Source of the DNA: Congeria kusceri
Lineage: Eukaryota > Mollusca > Bivalvia > Myida > Dreissenidae
Assembly: GCA_027627225.1 (NCBI GenBank)
Contig: CM051038.1
Coordinates: forward strand, 37,800,341-37,864,340
Reading direction: 5' to 3'
Length of the DNA stretch: 64,000 nt
The stretch's first letter is position 1. Each line of letters begins with the position of its first letter. The notes below the pieces were generated by a model that ran no database searches, was not told the DNA's origin, and saw only the letters and a list, made by a program, of their open reading frames with translations. Below, piece after piece: positions 1 through 12,607 of the stretch. A program made the position numbers and the translations under genes.

Positions 1-2220
1 TTTTACGTAACATTTCTTATATCTGAAATATCCAACATTCAATTTTAGTGTAAGAGTGTCATAAACACATGTCTTAATAGTCTGTGTATTTCACGTAAAT
101 TATTTTTTGTTTTCTAGAAAAGCGGGCGAAAGTTATGCTGACACTGACGACGTCAATAAAAATATTAAATTAATACAAATAATAATAAAAAGAAGGAAAA
201 CAAATATAAACTACCCACAAAACATTGACTCTTGAAGTTTATATCTGACTCTTGGGTAATTTGATTTTGACTCTTGAAAATTTGACCCCAAGATTCATTG
301 ACTCTTGAAATTCAAAGTCTAAGGAAAGCCCTGGGTATCAATTGATGCACGCACCTGTCTCATAAACGTATGTAAAGTTTGAACAGAATCAATAGAGTAT
401 CAATTCATTAACTTACTATTGTTTTTTTATGCCTTTCAAACGTAAACATATGCACATGGGGGATTGAAATCAAAATAGTATATCCAGATTCCAGTAAGAT
501 TTTGACCAAAGCGTAAGATTAAACCAAACTTATTATGGTTAACTTTTTACTTTTGTTTGATGCCATTATCCAGAGAAATCGTCCAAAAACCAGCAAGTGT
601 CCGGATTTAGGTACTTCACCCGTGCACGTAATAAAATAAGAGACAAAATTTAACATGCTTCTGATAACTTTGTAAAACATTAAATACTACACTAAGTTAC
701 AAAGTTCTTTTATTATTTGTTTTTCTTTTTTTTCAAACATCTGGATTAGCAAGATGTGGACGAACTTTTTAAGAGTTTATATGTTTTAAATTAAAGCAAG
801 ATTTTAGAACCTGGGCAGTACTATTTTACGAAAATATCTTCACATATTCACATATGGACACCTTTATATAATGATAGTAAGGCTAAACAAAATAATGATT
901 TGTTTCTCAGGCAGCGCCCCAACATTTTTTTATGGCCATCCACACATTTTTTATTAACTATTTTTTGACGATCGCGCCCGGGTTTTAAAGAAATATGTTA
1001 CTAAAAATAAAACTTTGCAGAAAGTGTTTCTAATGGGCATGTAACCGAACAAAAAACAAAAAGTATGCATTGAAATCTGTGAATTATTAACATTTTGGTA
1101 ACTTGCTATCGTCTTTTCTCTGTATGCAATAACTGGTGATGACTCTGGAGTAAACAAGAATGTACATTATAGTATATTCCGTTCGTACCAAGTGGTTTTG
1201 AACAATGCCTTTCATATATAAGAAACAGATTTCAGCAAACAAACACCATAAACGTTCATAAGAACTATAACTAAAATTACGACGTATTAATTTAGATCCC
1301 ATGGACAGCGGCTTAAAATTAAACGAATCAGCATTTTAACATAGCGGAAGAAGAGTAACCCGGTGGAGATTTCGGTATTTCCAGTAACTTTCTTCCTGTC
1401 TGATTTAATTATATAAATCGGATATACACAATTTGTGAAATACTGTGTATATTTTGAAAAACAAAGTCATATTCGATTGGGAACCTTTATAAATATCGTT
1501 TATTTGTTGATTTAAACTTTTGTTTCGTAGATGCTTTTGCGTGTCCATTCCATATTTTTTTTAAGAAAATCTGTGTCAATATAAGTCATATGGAAATAAA
1601 GGAAAATGCCAGCTGCATTGACAAGTGTTGATTTTGCTTTCCAAAAATGATTGGTGGTTTATTGCAAAAATAACTCATATTTTTTAGAATTATAAAAATA
1701 TGTTTTACGAAAAGTTAAATTCTATAAATAGAAGTACTTTAATGCTGATGGTATGTCAATTTGAAGGCACTTATGTTAATTCTGAACATTCAAATTAATT
1801 GTCTTTTTACGTCAGCTTGCATAAATGACAGTTTGTGATTAATAATTCTATTTGATTAATAAATCTATACTTTGAATTTTATGTGTATGTTTTTATTAAA
1901 ACGTAAAATTGTCTTTAATCTGTACTTATTTACTTGTTTTAATAAGCCACTACATAGTTCCAATAGAAAAGAGTTGGAGAAAAAAAATAAAAAAATAAAA
2001 AAATTCGCCCGCCCTCCGGATTTTTGGGAAAAAGTACCCCAGAAATAATTCATTAATTTTTTTAGCCTAAAGTAAAAATATTAAAGAAATACATTACAAG
2101 TGTTATCACATGCTCTTTTGTGTACAATTGGTTAATCATGTGATATTTGAGTACAATGCTTTGATAAAGTACTAGTCTAGATTTACATGCATATGAATTA
2201 CATTTATGGAAACATATATT
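1..2220. other. AT-rich region without recognisable genes
   Basis: Short open frames at 954-1302 and 1865-2053 have no family resemblance and low-complexity composition. About 116-165 (AGAAAAGCGGGCGAAAGTTA) resembles 7125-7170 and 9920-9965 (AGAAAAGCGCACGAAAATTA), including the following ATGCTGACA and CGTCA, so part of this stretch is an old copy of a dispersed repeat. Nothing else is supported. Confidence 0.6.
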
Positions 2221-2581
2221 AAGCCTCGGCCACACTGTCACGATTTTGGCTATGATTGCCCACGATTGATCATAGACGTGTTAATCGTGATAAGTGGGGA
2301 TGTACAGTGTCCCGATTGCATCTTCCTACGTATGCTGACGTTTGCTGTAGGACGACACTAAGAATATCAAAGACACTGTAGGATTCCGCAGCCTATTTAC
2401 CACTGTTTCACAAAGATATGTTACGATCTGCTACGGTTCTAATACGCTAGTGTCAGGTATACGCTATGGTAAGACGATTACAGACGATTGTTAACGTTTC
2501 TCTTAAGATTCTAGTACAATTGACGTTACGACAGACCGTGATAGACAGGTCGATTATCGTGGCACTGATAAGCATGGGCTT
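2221..2581 (+). repeat. Dispersed MITE-like repeat beginning CCTCGGCCACACTG
   Basis: The left edge AAGCCTCGGCCACACTGTCA is matched on the minus strand at 17437-17483 (AGCCTCGGTCCCACTGTCAT when reversed), so this is a dispersed repeat. The right edge read in reverse (AAGCCCATGCTTATCAGTG, then CCACGAT) loosely mirrors the left edge (AAGCC, then CACGAT), suggesting imperfect terminal inverted repeats. No coding capacity. Element class is inferred only from these edges. Confidence 0.4.
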
Positions 2582-3099
2582 CATTCGCAATTTTGTACGT
2601 CAAACTGACTAACATGTCTGACATTCCAATAATTTGTTGTTTTTGTAGTAAGGTTTTGGTGGTGTGTAACCTTTAGAGAAAGTAATAGTGAAAGTCCGTT
2701 CAATTTTACAAAATTCCCTGATTCTTAAAATAGCATGTGCATACGCGTAATGATGACCTAGACATAGTTTACACAGTCACAGGATTTAAACGCACATGTG
2801 GCATAGGCAGAATTCAAGATGAATAAATTCATAGATATGCATTAAAAATTGTAAAACTATCAAAAATGTAAAGAGTGTTCAGAAAGGGATAACTGATATG
2901 CACAATGTTTGGAGCATCTAGAATGGACTGCTCTCTCTATGAAATCCACTTCAACATCAACACTAACCAAAGATTTGAATCTTGGCCGGACGTTGGTTTA
3001 TGGGCCAAACAGACACAAAACGACCAACCAAGAATAAACTACATGTGTCACAGACACGGATGCCCCATGATGCATGTTTGGACACAGACAAAGGGTGTG

Positions 3100-3838
3100 T
3101 CACATAAATTCTATAGTGGAAAAAAGACAAACGGCCATAATTCTGCCACAATTGGTCACAGCCATTTTCCTTCATTTGTGATCACCTACAAATTAAGGTT
3201 GTTTAGCTGTGAAAGTTTGAGTGTAATCCGCCCGGCCGTTAAAGAGAAATTGCATGAATCCAAAAATTTTCATCAAGTATATATAGTGGAAAAAAAATGT
3301 CAAAGGGCCATAATTCTGACAAAATTAGTTGCAGCTAAAATTCCTTCCAATAAAATCACCTACACACTAAGGTTGTTAAGCTGTAAAAGTAAGAGCGAAA
3401 TCTGCCCAGCAGTTAAAGAGGAGTTGAGACCACAAATTTCATGAAGTATATATAGTGCAAAAAATGTCAAAGGGAAATAATAATGCCACAATTCGTTGCA
3501 GCTAAAATTCGTTCCTTTACCATCATCTACACATTAAGGTTGTTTAGCTGTGAAAGTTGGAGCATAATCCGCCCAGCCGTTAATGAGGAGTTGAGACCAC
3601 AAAATTTCATGAAGTATATATACTGGAAAAATGTCAAAGGGCCATAATTCTGCCAAAATTAGTCACAGCCAAAATCCCTTCCTTAACCATAATCTATACA
3701 TTAAGTTTGTTCAGCAATGAAAGTTTGAGCGAATTCTGCCCAGCCATTAAAGAGGAGTTAAATTTCTGGACATACGTACCCATGTACGGGACCGACAAGT
3801 GCAATGCTTAATGCCTCCCACTTTGTGGGGGCATACAA
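3100..3838 (+). repeat. Tandem array, about 170-bp unit with CAAAGGGCCATAATTCTGCC
   Basis: About four units start near 3115, 3286, 3455 and 3622 (GTGGAAAAA...GGCCATAATTCTGCC...AAGGTTGTTTAGCTGTGAAAG). The array ends in a hairpin at 3812-3833 (TGCCTCCCAC, TTTG, GTGGGGGCA). The open frame at 2905-3444 is an accident of this periodic sequence: its residues repeat with the unit and match no protein family. Confidence 0.75.
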
Positions 3839-3889
3839 ATTGGCAGTAAAGTGTATGAGAAACGTAGCAATACTGACCGCAAAATAGAC

Positions 3890-4450
3890 GTGTCCGTAGG
3901 ACACGGATGCCACCACATTCCGCTGGGTGTCACAAAACTCCGCTAATGTCGGAAAAACTGCACCAAAAGCACAAGTTCACAAGCTGATTAATATGTTTAT
4001 AAAGTTTCATCACTCTAGCAGTAATACTTTTTGAGTTAAGCACAACACAAGTTATTAAATGTAATATTTTGCTAAAAAAGGGCCATAACTCTGCTGATGT
4101 TAGAAGAAAAATGCACGAAAATACCCAGGTGCACAAATTCACATGCTGATTAATATGTTTATAAAGTTTCATCACTCTAGCAGTAATACTTTCTGAGTTA
4201 CGAACGACAAAGTCCAAAATGTCATTTTTTGCTAAAAAAGGACCATAACTCCGCTGATGTCGGAAAATAATGCACCAAAATACCCAGGTGCATAAGCCCC
4301 GATGCAGATGAATATACTTATAAAGTTTCATCACTCTAGCAGTTATACTTTTTTAGTTACGAGCGACAGACAGACATGACGGACAGACGGACGGACGAAC
4401 GGACAAGAGCAAATCTATATGCCCCCCCTCTAAAGTGGGAGCATAAAAAC
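3890..4450 (+). repeat. Tandem array, about 160-bp unit, with cap and end hairpins
   Basis: It starts with the palindrome GTGTCCGTAGGACAC (3890-3904). Units repeat AAGTTTCATCACTCTAGCAG at about 4002, 4163 and 4323. It ends with a GGACGGACGG-rich stretch (4380-4402) and a hairpin (TGCCCCCCCTCTAAAGTGGG, then AGCATAA) at about 4420-4446. The layout matches the other array elements although the unit sequence differs. Frames here are spurious. Confidence 0.7.
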
Positions 4451-4736
4451 CATCAAAACAAAATGGCGCCCGCAGAAAGTTCGCCGAAAACTTCTTCAAT
4501 ACTCAAATACTTTAGTGGGATTACTGGATATAAAAACTTAGATCTATTAAATACAAAACAACATATTAATATTATGTTTAATGAACAATTGTAATTTAAT
4601 ATCTGACGGTAAAATGGATTTATTTTGCAATTGAAGAACCGTCAACAACAGCAATAAAATGTAAACAAAGAGAGACTATGCCTGCTTAGCAACATTGAAC
4701 AAGTGAAAGTATCGACGTAATGTATCGGGAATAAAT

Positions 4737-6316
4737 GACAAGAGCTGTCAGAGGACAGCGCGCTCAACTTTTCTTGTGCTTGTCAGAGTTACTGGCAATT
4801 TTTTGGTAAAACAAGAAATATGGAAATTTCACGAAAACCAAATTTTTCGAACAAAATGCATTGAAGTCAGCACATCAATAAAATGTTTAGTAATTGTTAT
4901 CTTGACCTTGACCCCACTAACCCCATATGCAATCCCAAGCGAGGTCTTGATATAAAGTATTTACTTATTAAGTTTCATTAAAACTCTCAATGTCTTCTCA
5001 AGCTATTGAGCTTAAACTGTTTGTCTGTTTTAAGTAACTGTGACCTTGATCCCACCCACCCCATATGCTATCCCAAGCCAGGTCTAGATATAAGATATCT
5101 ATGTATGAAGTTTCATTAAATATCTCAATGTGTCCTCAAGCTTTTGAGCGGAAACCATTTTTCATTTTTAGCAAAGGTGACCTCGACCTTGACCCCACCC
5201 ACCATATATGCAAGGTCTTGATACAAGGTATCTATGTATAAAGTTTCATTAAAATATCTCAATTCGTTATCAAGTTATAGAGCGGAAACCGTTTTTCTAT
5301 TTTAGTAACAGCGACCTTGACCATGACTCTATACGCTATCCCAAGTGAGGTCTCGATATAGGGTATGTATGTATTAATTTTTATTAAAAATATCTCAATG
5401 CGTTCGCAAGTTATTGAGCGGAAACCGTTTTACTATTTTTAGTAACAGTTACCTTGACCTTGACCATACCCACCCATATGCAATCCCAAGCGAGTTCTCG
5501 ATATAAAAAAAAGAAGGTATGTATGTATAAAGTTTCATTAAAGTATCTCAATGCGATCTCAAGTTTTTGAGCTAAAACCGTTTTTCTATTTTTAGTAACA
5601 GTGACCTTGAACTTGACCCCACCCACCCCATATGCAATCACTAGTGAGGTCTTGATATAAGGTATCTATGTATTAAGTGTTATTTAAATGTCTCAATACG
5701 TTCTAAAGTTAATGAGCGGAAACCGTTTTTCTATTTGTAGTAACAGTGACCTTGACCTTGACCCCATCAACCCATATGCAATCCCAAGCGAGGTCTGCTA
5801 TAAGGTATCTATGTTTAAAGTTTCATTACAATAGCTTAATCTGTTCTCGAGTTAGAGAGCGGAAACGAAAAGTAGAAATTAGCTTACCGAAAAACTTTAA
5901 CCTGTCCAAACAGCTTATATGTAAAATTTCTAATTGTATAAAGGCCCATAATTTTTACAAATTTCAAACTAGAGTTATCAAAATTGGCCTATGAGTTCTT
6001 TTTAATATAGGGAATAAGTGTTCTAAGTTTGAATGAAATCCATCAAGCCGTTCCTGAGAAACTAGCTTACCGAAAAACTCAAACTGTCCATATAGCTTAT
6101 ATGTAAAATTTCTAAGCGTAAAAAGGCCGATAATTTTTACAAAGTTCAAACTAGAGTTACCAAACTTGGTTCATTTTAATGTGGGGAATAAATGTTTGAA
6201 TGAAATCCCTAAAGCCATTATTGAGAAACTAGCTTACCGAAAACCTTTAACCTAGCTCGGATGCCGATGCCGGGGCGAGTAGAATAGCTTCCCTTTTCTT
6301 TGAAAAGTCGAGCTAA
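4737..6316 (+). mobile_element. Array-bearing non-autonomous element (CATATGCAATCCCAAGC family)
   Basis: It begins with ACAAGAGCTGTCAGAGGACAG, which can fold CTGTC/GACAG, followed by GCGCTCAAC. About seven units of 135-145 bp follow (4890-5865), each with TGACCTTGACC, CCCACCCACCCCATATGCAA, AAGTTTCATTAAAATATCTC and GAGCGGAAACCGTTTT. Then come two copies of a second module (CTAGCTTACCGAAAAACTTT, about 5880-6250) and a terminal hairpin CTTTTCTTTGAAAAG plus AGCTAAAAA (6292-6316). Similar ends occur at 9053-9115 and 53149-53215. No protein is encoded. Being mobile is inferred from the repeated defined ends. Confidence 0.6.
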
Positions 6317-7409
6317 AAAGGAAGGATAGATAAATATGTAGGATGTCAAAATACGGTTTGAACCAAGATGACAAGCTCCATTGCCTTATGGGTTAAACGC
6401 ATACCCGCAGGCATTGTCTGTTATTCCTCTTGGACCAATACACCTGTGGAAACACAAGAAAATATCAGAGAAAAGCTAGGTTCCTAATAATTTATATGAA
6501 AGACACACTTCCGAAATACAATTAAACAAATTTTCCTTGTTTACATGAGCAGAAAGCTTTGTGTTAGATGCTTTTATTTATTATTAACATATCGTCTTTT
6601 AAAGTTTTATTGACAGTGCGACTATTTTAATTGTTGACATTTTGACACTACTGTAGGTTAGATCTCCCCATGAATTTAACGATTTCCTCAGCGGTCATGC
6701 TACATTTTTCAACAAAAGACAGTGACACAAAAGCTTGTGCACTACACACTGCAGATCCGTTATATCACGATTTGCGGGGTCCAAGGATCGTGATCGCGAT
6801 AGAGCCGGATCGAGATATAACATTCATGTACATATGGATATACATGTATACACTAGCCTTTTTTCAGGATCTTAAAAAAATATCACTAATTAACTCACTT
6901 TTTTTATCATTGTTAACATCCACAATGTGTTATATCCATATGTAAGATATTCTAATTGTATATAAAAATATAATCTTATTCATTGTAATTAATGTCAAAT
7001 TGTGTACAATAAATTCCAAATCAGAAACGCCTATCCAAATTTTACTGTTCTCATGACATAAACACGACTTCTATTTACAATTAAACTGCAAAATCATGTA
7101 TTTTGTGTAAATCCTTTGCTCTGCTAGAAAAGCGCACGAAAATTATGCTGACATGTACAACGTCACATCATCCGCATGGAAAACGTGGGATTATTGATGC
7201 CGTATAAAAACTTTCTAGCGCAGAGAACTTTGACATCTTTACGTTTGTATAAAAGTACCGTAGCACATAACAACAAAATTGGGTATATTTATCGCGAACG
7301 ATGTGCAGTTTGCATTTCCTCTTAAACAAACAAGAAACAGTTACGCCATATCGATAACGTTATTGTCGTTCAGATAGGTGAGCAGTGATCTATGACATAC
7401 GGTTACTGT

Positions 7410-7660
7410 ATACACCTTCCACGTGGACGGGGTGTTAATTCTGCTGCTAATTAAAGCGACAGCAGTGCAAGGAAGTTGTCATGAGTCGCAAGCGCAATGT
7501 CAATTGATGATATCAAACTGTAATACTTTAATGTTGAGTGGGTCGGATTATTGTTTGTCGCACTACAAGAGTGTGAATGAAAGAGTAACAATGGAGGCTG
7601 GAAAATCTAATCTGAAAATCTGGACGAAACGGATTTATTTATGAATGTTGTGTAATAGTA
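7410..7660 (+). repeat. Dispersed repeat containing a 73-codon open frame
   Basis: A 73-codon frame at 7423-7644 (MDGVLILLLIKATAVQ start) recurs at 12620-12841 with few substitutions. Its N-terminus is hydrophobic and the rest holds four cysteines. The DNA also matches a degraded third copy at about 59070-59230 (GGCTGCTAATTAA, TTATTGTTTGTGGCACT), where the frame is not kept. That argues for a non-coding dispersed repeat rather than a small secreted protein, though one exon of an unknown gene cannot be excluded. Confidence 0.4.
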
Positions 7661-8280
7661 AAATATTGAAGAACATGAACAAAAATTGGGATCCACAGCC
7701 GATTTGGCGATGTATTGGATATCGCCAAATAACGGATCACGATATAAATGATTTCAGTATACTTAAAATACGTTATTCCAGAGACTAACGGTATATTGGC
7801 TAGCATACCGACTCGTCATGCTTGTTTTTTTGACGGACATAAACAGAGTGGTCTCCCTTGAAATCGGTGGGCGTGGTTAACTCAGCTCTGTCGTGAAATC
7901 CATAAAGGAAGATCTATCATGATGAACCTATAATTCAGCAAATAATTCTCACACTTCTGTACACTTCCAGGTAACTTGGACATCACACATCACAATGCCT
8001 CGTGCACAATCATGTCCCTAACATAGGTATACATCCCGACAAACCGTGCAAGCAATGCAACCAATCATTGCGTTGTTGTGGTCCATCGTGTATATTTTTG
8101 AGTTAGCGAGTCATACTAGTTGCCACAAAAGATCCCACTGCTAGCGCAACTGAACCATGTGGGGAAGAGGCAGATTCAGGATTTTGGGTTAGGGGGGCGT
8201 AAACTTTTGATCGTGCAGTTATAACCTCTTTATGTTGTCTGTGGGTCTGCAGTGATCAGCAACAGATCCTTTTCAAAGAT

Positions 8281-8316
8281 CATCATCATCATCATCATCA
8301 TCATCGTCATCATCAA
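8281..8316 (+). repeat. (ATC)n microsatellite
   Basis: A run of about ten ATC/CAT triplets with one interruption (CGTC). The same tract sits at 13478-13516 in the second duplication copy with a slightly different length, consistent with slippage after duplication. Confidence 0.9.
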
Positions 8317-10187
8317 AAAATGAACTTTGTTTCACTGAATAAACAAGAGATGTTTGTAAAACATGTATGTCCCCCGACTTGCAGCCAAGTTGTGAATATG
8401 TGCAATCGATAAGAAATTTGTTTAATATGCAATCCCAGGCGAGGTCGCGATATATGGTATCTATGTATGAAGTTTCATTAAATTATCTCCATGCATTCTC
8501 AAGTCATTGAGCGGAAACCGTTTATCTATTTTTAGTAACAGTGACCTTGACCTTGACCCCACCAACCCCATATGCAATCCCAAGCGAGGTCTGCTATAAG
8601 GTATCTATGTTTAAAGTTTCATTACAATAGCTTAATCTGTTCTCGAGTTAGAGAGCGGAAACGAAAAGTAGAAACTAGCTTACCGAAAAACTTTAACCTG
8701 TCCAAACAGCTTATATGTAAAATTTCTAAGTGTATAAAGGCCCATAATTTTGACAAATTTCAAACTAGAGTTATCATAATTGGCCTATGAGTTCTTTTTA
8801 ATATTGGGAATAAGTGTTCTAAGTTTGAATGAAATCCCTCAAGCCATTCCTGAGAAACCAGCTTACCGAAAAGCTCAAACTGTCCATATAGCTTATATGT
8901 AAAATTTCTAAGCGTTAAAAGGCCGATAATTTTTATGAAGTTCAAACTAGAGTTACCAAACTTGGTTCATTTTAATGTGGGGAATAAATGTTTGAATGAA
9001 ATTCCTAAAGCCATTCTTGAGAAACTAGCTTACCGAAAAACTTTAACCTAGCTCGGATGCCGATGCCGGGGCGAGTAGAATAGCTTCGCTTTTCTTTGAA
9101 AAGTCGAGCTAAAAACGAAGGATAAATAAATATGTAGGATGTCAAAATATGGTTTGAACCAAGATGACAAGCTCCAATGCCTTATGGGTTAAACGCATAC
9201 CCGCAGGCATTGTCTGTTATTCCTCTTGGACCAATACAACTGAGGAAACACAAGAAAATATCAGAGATAAGCTAGGTTCCTAATAATTTATATGTAACAC
9301 ACACATCCGAAATACAATTAAAGAAATTTTCCTTGTTTACATGAGCAGAAAGCTTTGTGTTAGATGCTTTTATTTATTATTAACATATCGTCTTTTAAAG
9401 TTTTATTGACAGTGCGATTATTGTAATAGTTGACATTTTGACACTACTGAAGGTAGATCTCACCATGAATTTAACGATTTCCTCAGCGGTCATGCTACAT
9501 TTTTCAACAAAAGACAGTGACACAAAAGCTTGTGCACTACACACTGCAGATCCGTTATATCATGATTTGCGGGGTCCAAGGATCGTGATCGCGATAGAGC
9601 CGGATCGAGATATAACATTCTTGTACATATGGATATACATGTATACACTAGCCTTTTTTCAGGATCTTAAAAAAATATCACTAATTAACTCACCGTTTTT
9701 ATCGTTGTTAACATCCACAATGTGTTATATCCATATGTAAGATATTCTAATTGTATATAAAAATATAATCTTATTCATTGTAATTAATTTCAAATTGTGT
9801 ACAATAAATTCCAAATCAGAAACGCCTATCCGAATTTTACTGTTCTCATGACATAAACACGACTTCTATTGACAATTAAACTGCACAATCATGTATTTTG
9901 TGTAAATCCTTTGCTCTGCTAGAAAAGCGCACGAAAATTATGCTGACATGTACAACGTCACATCATCCGCATGGAAACCGTGGGATTATTAATGCCGTAT
10001 AAAAACTTTCTAGCGCAGAGAACTTTGACATCTTTACGTTTCTATAAAAGTACCGTAGCACATAACAAATAAATTGGGTATATTTATCGCGAACGATGTG
10101 CAGTTTGCATTTCCTCTTAAACAAACAAGAAACAGTTACGCCATATCGATAACGTTATTGTCGTTCAGATAGGTGAGCAGTGATCTA

Positions 10188-11841
10188 AGTCCATAACAAC
10201 TTTCTCAGAAAAATCACCAATGCTCGAAAATCAACACCAATAGCTTTTTTATATGGCGAACTTGGCCGACACCCCATAGCATTAAACATCAAATGCCGAA
10301 TGATCTCATACTGGAATAGACTTCTAATAGGCAAAGACCAGAAATTATCACTACAAATTTACAAATATATGATGAACTTGCCAAACTCAGACTTTAAATG
10401 GGCTAACAAAATAAATGAAATTCTTACCTCAGTAAACCTAAGTCATTTATGGAACAACCAATTCCAAATAACCCAAAACAATATACATCGCCAAGTCAAA
10501 ACCGAATTACTAACACAATTTAAAATTCAATGGCACATTCAACTACAACAAAGTCATAAAGGACAAACATATACAAGTTTTAAAACAGCCCCAATATTTG
10601 AAGGCTACCTTACAAAACTAACAAAATATGAATCTAATTACCTTTTTAAATTCAGAACTGCTAATCACTGGTTTCCAGTCGAGACAGGTCGATATGACGG
10701 AACACCCTTTGATCAGAGAACATGTAGACTCTGTAACTCTGGTCAAGTTGGCTCCGAACATCACTATCTGCTTCACTGTGATTTCTTTAAAACTGAAAGA
10801 GAACGTTTCTTAGGGCATAACCTTCAGGAAGCTACCCTTAACACAATTCTATCATCTGATTCGCTTCAACTATTAAAAGATACAAGCAAATTTATTTGTT
10901 TTATTTTCAGCAAGTTTAAGCCGTAGTTGTTTTTACAACAGCTTTATTTGCTAAAACGTTCTCATTAATATACTGCTTCTGACTGCAAATGTCCCAGCTG
11001 TATACTGTAAATGCCACCATTTACCAATAGCAGTCTGTAAACAGCTATTTATTTAATAGTCAATAATTCATGTTTACCAATAGCAATCTGTAAACAGCTA
11101 TTCATTTAATAGTCAAATAATTCATGTTTGCATTTATTTATTTAGATTCTGTGCTTTACTGTATTTAGACGGCCAATGCCACCAGCTACCAATGACATTC
11201 CTAACAACCTTTGCTTATACTCAGTCTTCCTTTATCATAAATCAATCTCGGTTTGTATCAAATTATGTGATTATGCGATCCTTTAACATCTGTGTAACCC
11301 ATATTCTCAAGCACTCATCTCGACATAAATGTCATTTAATTTTTTTTTACTTAACCAGTTGTTTATATAACAAAAGTTAACAACATATCATCTAAAATGT
11401 ACCTTTGCCTTATCGCTATTGTTAAATGTACATATACTAGAATGCAAAATATTACCAACTTATTTTTTTTTAATGCATTTTTGTACCATAAATAAATGTG
11501 CCAGTAAGATGATGATGATTATAGACGCGATCACGACTATTTACGATCGCCCTTTTTTCTTTTATTATGCGTACGATTACTATGATGTTATGTTGATAAC
11601 AATATTATTATTATTATTATCACTATTATTATTAGTAGTATTAGTTTTAGTATTTGTATTAGTATTATCACTTGTTATTGTAAATACCCCCCTTATATAT
11701 CGATCATTATAACGCTTTATCGAACGAAAGAATTATTGGAAGTCAATAATTCATTAAATAGTTAGCTTTGTTATATTGCCCTTATTGTATATGTATATAC
11801 TTGGGTGAAAATAAACGTGTTGTTCTGTTCTGTTCTGATTA
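10188..11841 (+). mobile_element. 5'-truncated non-LTR retrotransposon (LINE), plus strand
   Basis: The segment opens in mid-ORF2 (residues VHNNFLRKIT), carries the ORF2 C-terminus to 10926, then an AT-rich 3' UTR with ATT/TTA microsatellites (about 11590-11650), the string TTGCCCTTATTGTATATG and a tail of TTCTG repeats (about 11822-11838). The minus-strand LINE at 53935-57030 has the matching protein region (VHREFLRKIT...LYGELGRYP) and the same pentamer tail. 5' truncation is usual for target-primed reverse transcription. Confidence 0.85.
10189..10926 (+). pseudogene. LINE ORF2 C-terminal fragment with CCHC zinc knuckle
   Basis: An uninterrupted frame of about 245 codons from the truncation point to the stop at 10924-10926. 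Methionine at 10300 is internal and not a real start. The sequence reads VHNNFLRKIT, then FLYGELGRHPIALNI, the region downstream of the reverse-transcriptase palm in LINE ORF2 proteins. Near the end is a C-x2-C-x9-H-x4-C knuckle (CRLCNSGQVGSEHHYLLHC), first cysteine codon about 10723. The same arrangement is in the minus-strand LINE at 54175-55059. Endonuclease and polymerase core are absent, so the fragment cannot retrotranspose on its own. Clade not assignable by eye. Confidence 0.85.
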
Positions 11842-12205
11842 AGAGTAATTACCTCACATAATAGGTCCACCATCTTGTCTTTGTTGTCAACATATCGCCC
11901 TCGTGTGCTGGTGCACTCAAGAGTAAACTACGATTAAAATAACTCTGATTGTTTGAAACCGCTACGAAGATAGCTCCAGTGTATTAAGGCTAATGCACAC
12001 TGTCTCTTCCCCTTGATTTAAGTAAAAAGAACTAATTAATTTTTTGAAGCAAATGTAAAACTTGTAATACTTGTTTTTTTGTGTGTTTTTTGTGTGTGTT
12101 TCATTTCCAATCTATAACGCCGCGCGCTAAAGGAAAGAAAGCACCGCACAACTAAGGTCACAAACCACTAAAAAGTATTCTTACAGTGCTGGCTAAAAAT
12201 TGCTC
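11842..12205. other. Unassigned segment between two LINE 3' ends
   Basis: Sequence between the first TTCTG tail and the second LINE 3' UTR. No frame, hairpin or known repeat recognised. It may be pre-existing DNA or part of the second insertion. Confidence 0.4.
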
Positions 12206-12598
12206 ATATCGAATTGTATTATTATTTGTTTCTTTATAACTATGATAATGACGTTGATTACATGATGATTATGATTACGATGATGATTATGATTATGATT
12301 ACGATGATGATTATGGCTACGATTATGATTATGATTATGACTATTATCATGATGATGATGATTATTATTATTATTATTACTATTATTATTATTATTATTA
12401 TTATCATTATTATTATTATCCTTGTATATATCCTATCATTGGAAGTACCCCCCGTATATCGTTTATTATATTTTGTCGAACGTTAAAATTATCGGAAGTT
12501 AATAATTTACTAAATATTTGGCTTTGTTATATTGCCCTTATTGTATATGCTGTATACTTGGGTGAAATAAATGTCGTGTTCTGTTCTGTTCTGTTCTG
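12206..12598 (+). mobile_element. Second LINE 3' UTR with TTCTG tail
   Basis: It repeats the 3' UTR seen at 11500-11841: GAT/ATT microsatellites (12240-12420), TACCCCCCGTATATCG, TTGCCCTTATTGTATATG, CTTGGGTGAA, then TTCTG repeats ending at 12598 directly against duplication copy B. The 90-codon frame at 12214-12486 is a translated microsatellite. Only the UTR is present. It is either a separate heavily truncated insertion or a local duplication of the first. Confidence 0.75.
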
Positions 12599-12607
12599 GT
12601 TACTGTA

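Larger units (their letters stand above)
5713..8530 (+). repeat. Direct tandem duplication, copy A (about 2.8 kb)
   Basis: This block repeats at 8510-13700 with near identity and an offset of about 2796 bp: GGTCTGCTATAAGG at 5792 and 8588, the ATGAATTTAACGATTTCC segment at about 6669 and 9464. Both edges lie in CATATGCAATCCCAAGC array units, which suggests unequal crossing-over between units. Copy A has 22 extra bases after AATAAACAAG (about 8348) that copy B lacks (about 13549). Frames at 6670-6945 and 9438-9740 are the same sequence and resemble no known protein. Confidence 0.85.

Noticed and set aside
2905..3444. 179-codon plus-strand frame as a gene
   Set aside because: It lies across tandem units, the peptide itself repeats with the unit, and it resembles no protein family.
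5411..5641. Minus-strand frames with repeated KVTVTKNRKTV peptides (also at 15126-15741)
   Set aside because: These are antisense translations of the GACCTTGACC array and recur wherever the array does.
12214..12486. 90-codon frame rich in Met and Ile
   Set aside because: Translation of a GAT/ATT microsatellite in the LINE 3' UTR.
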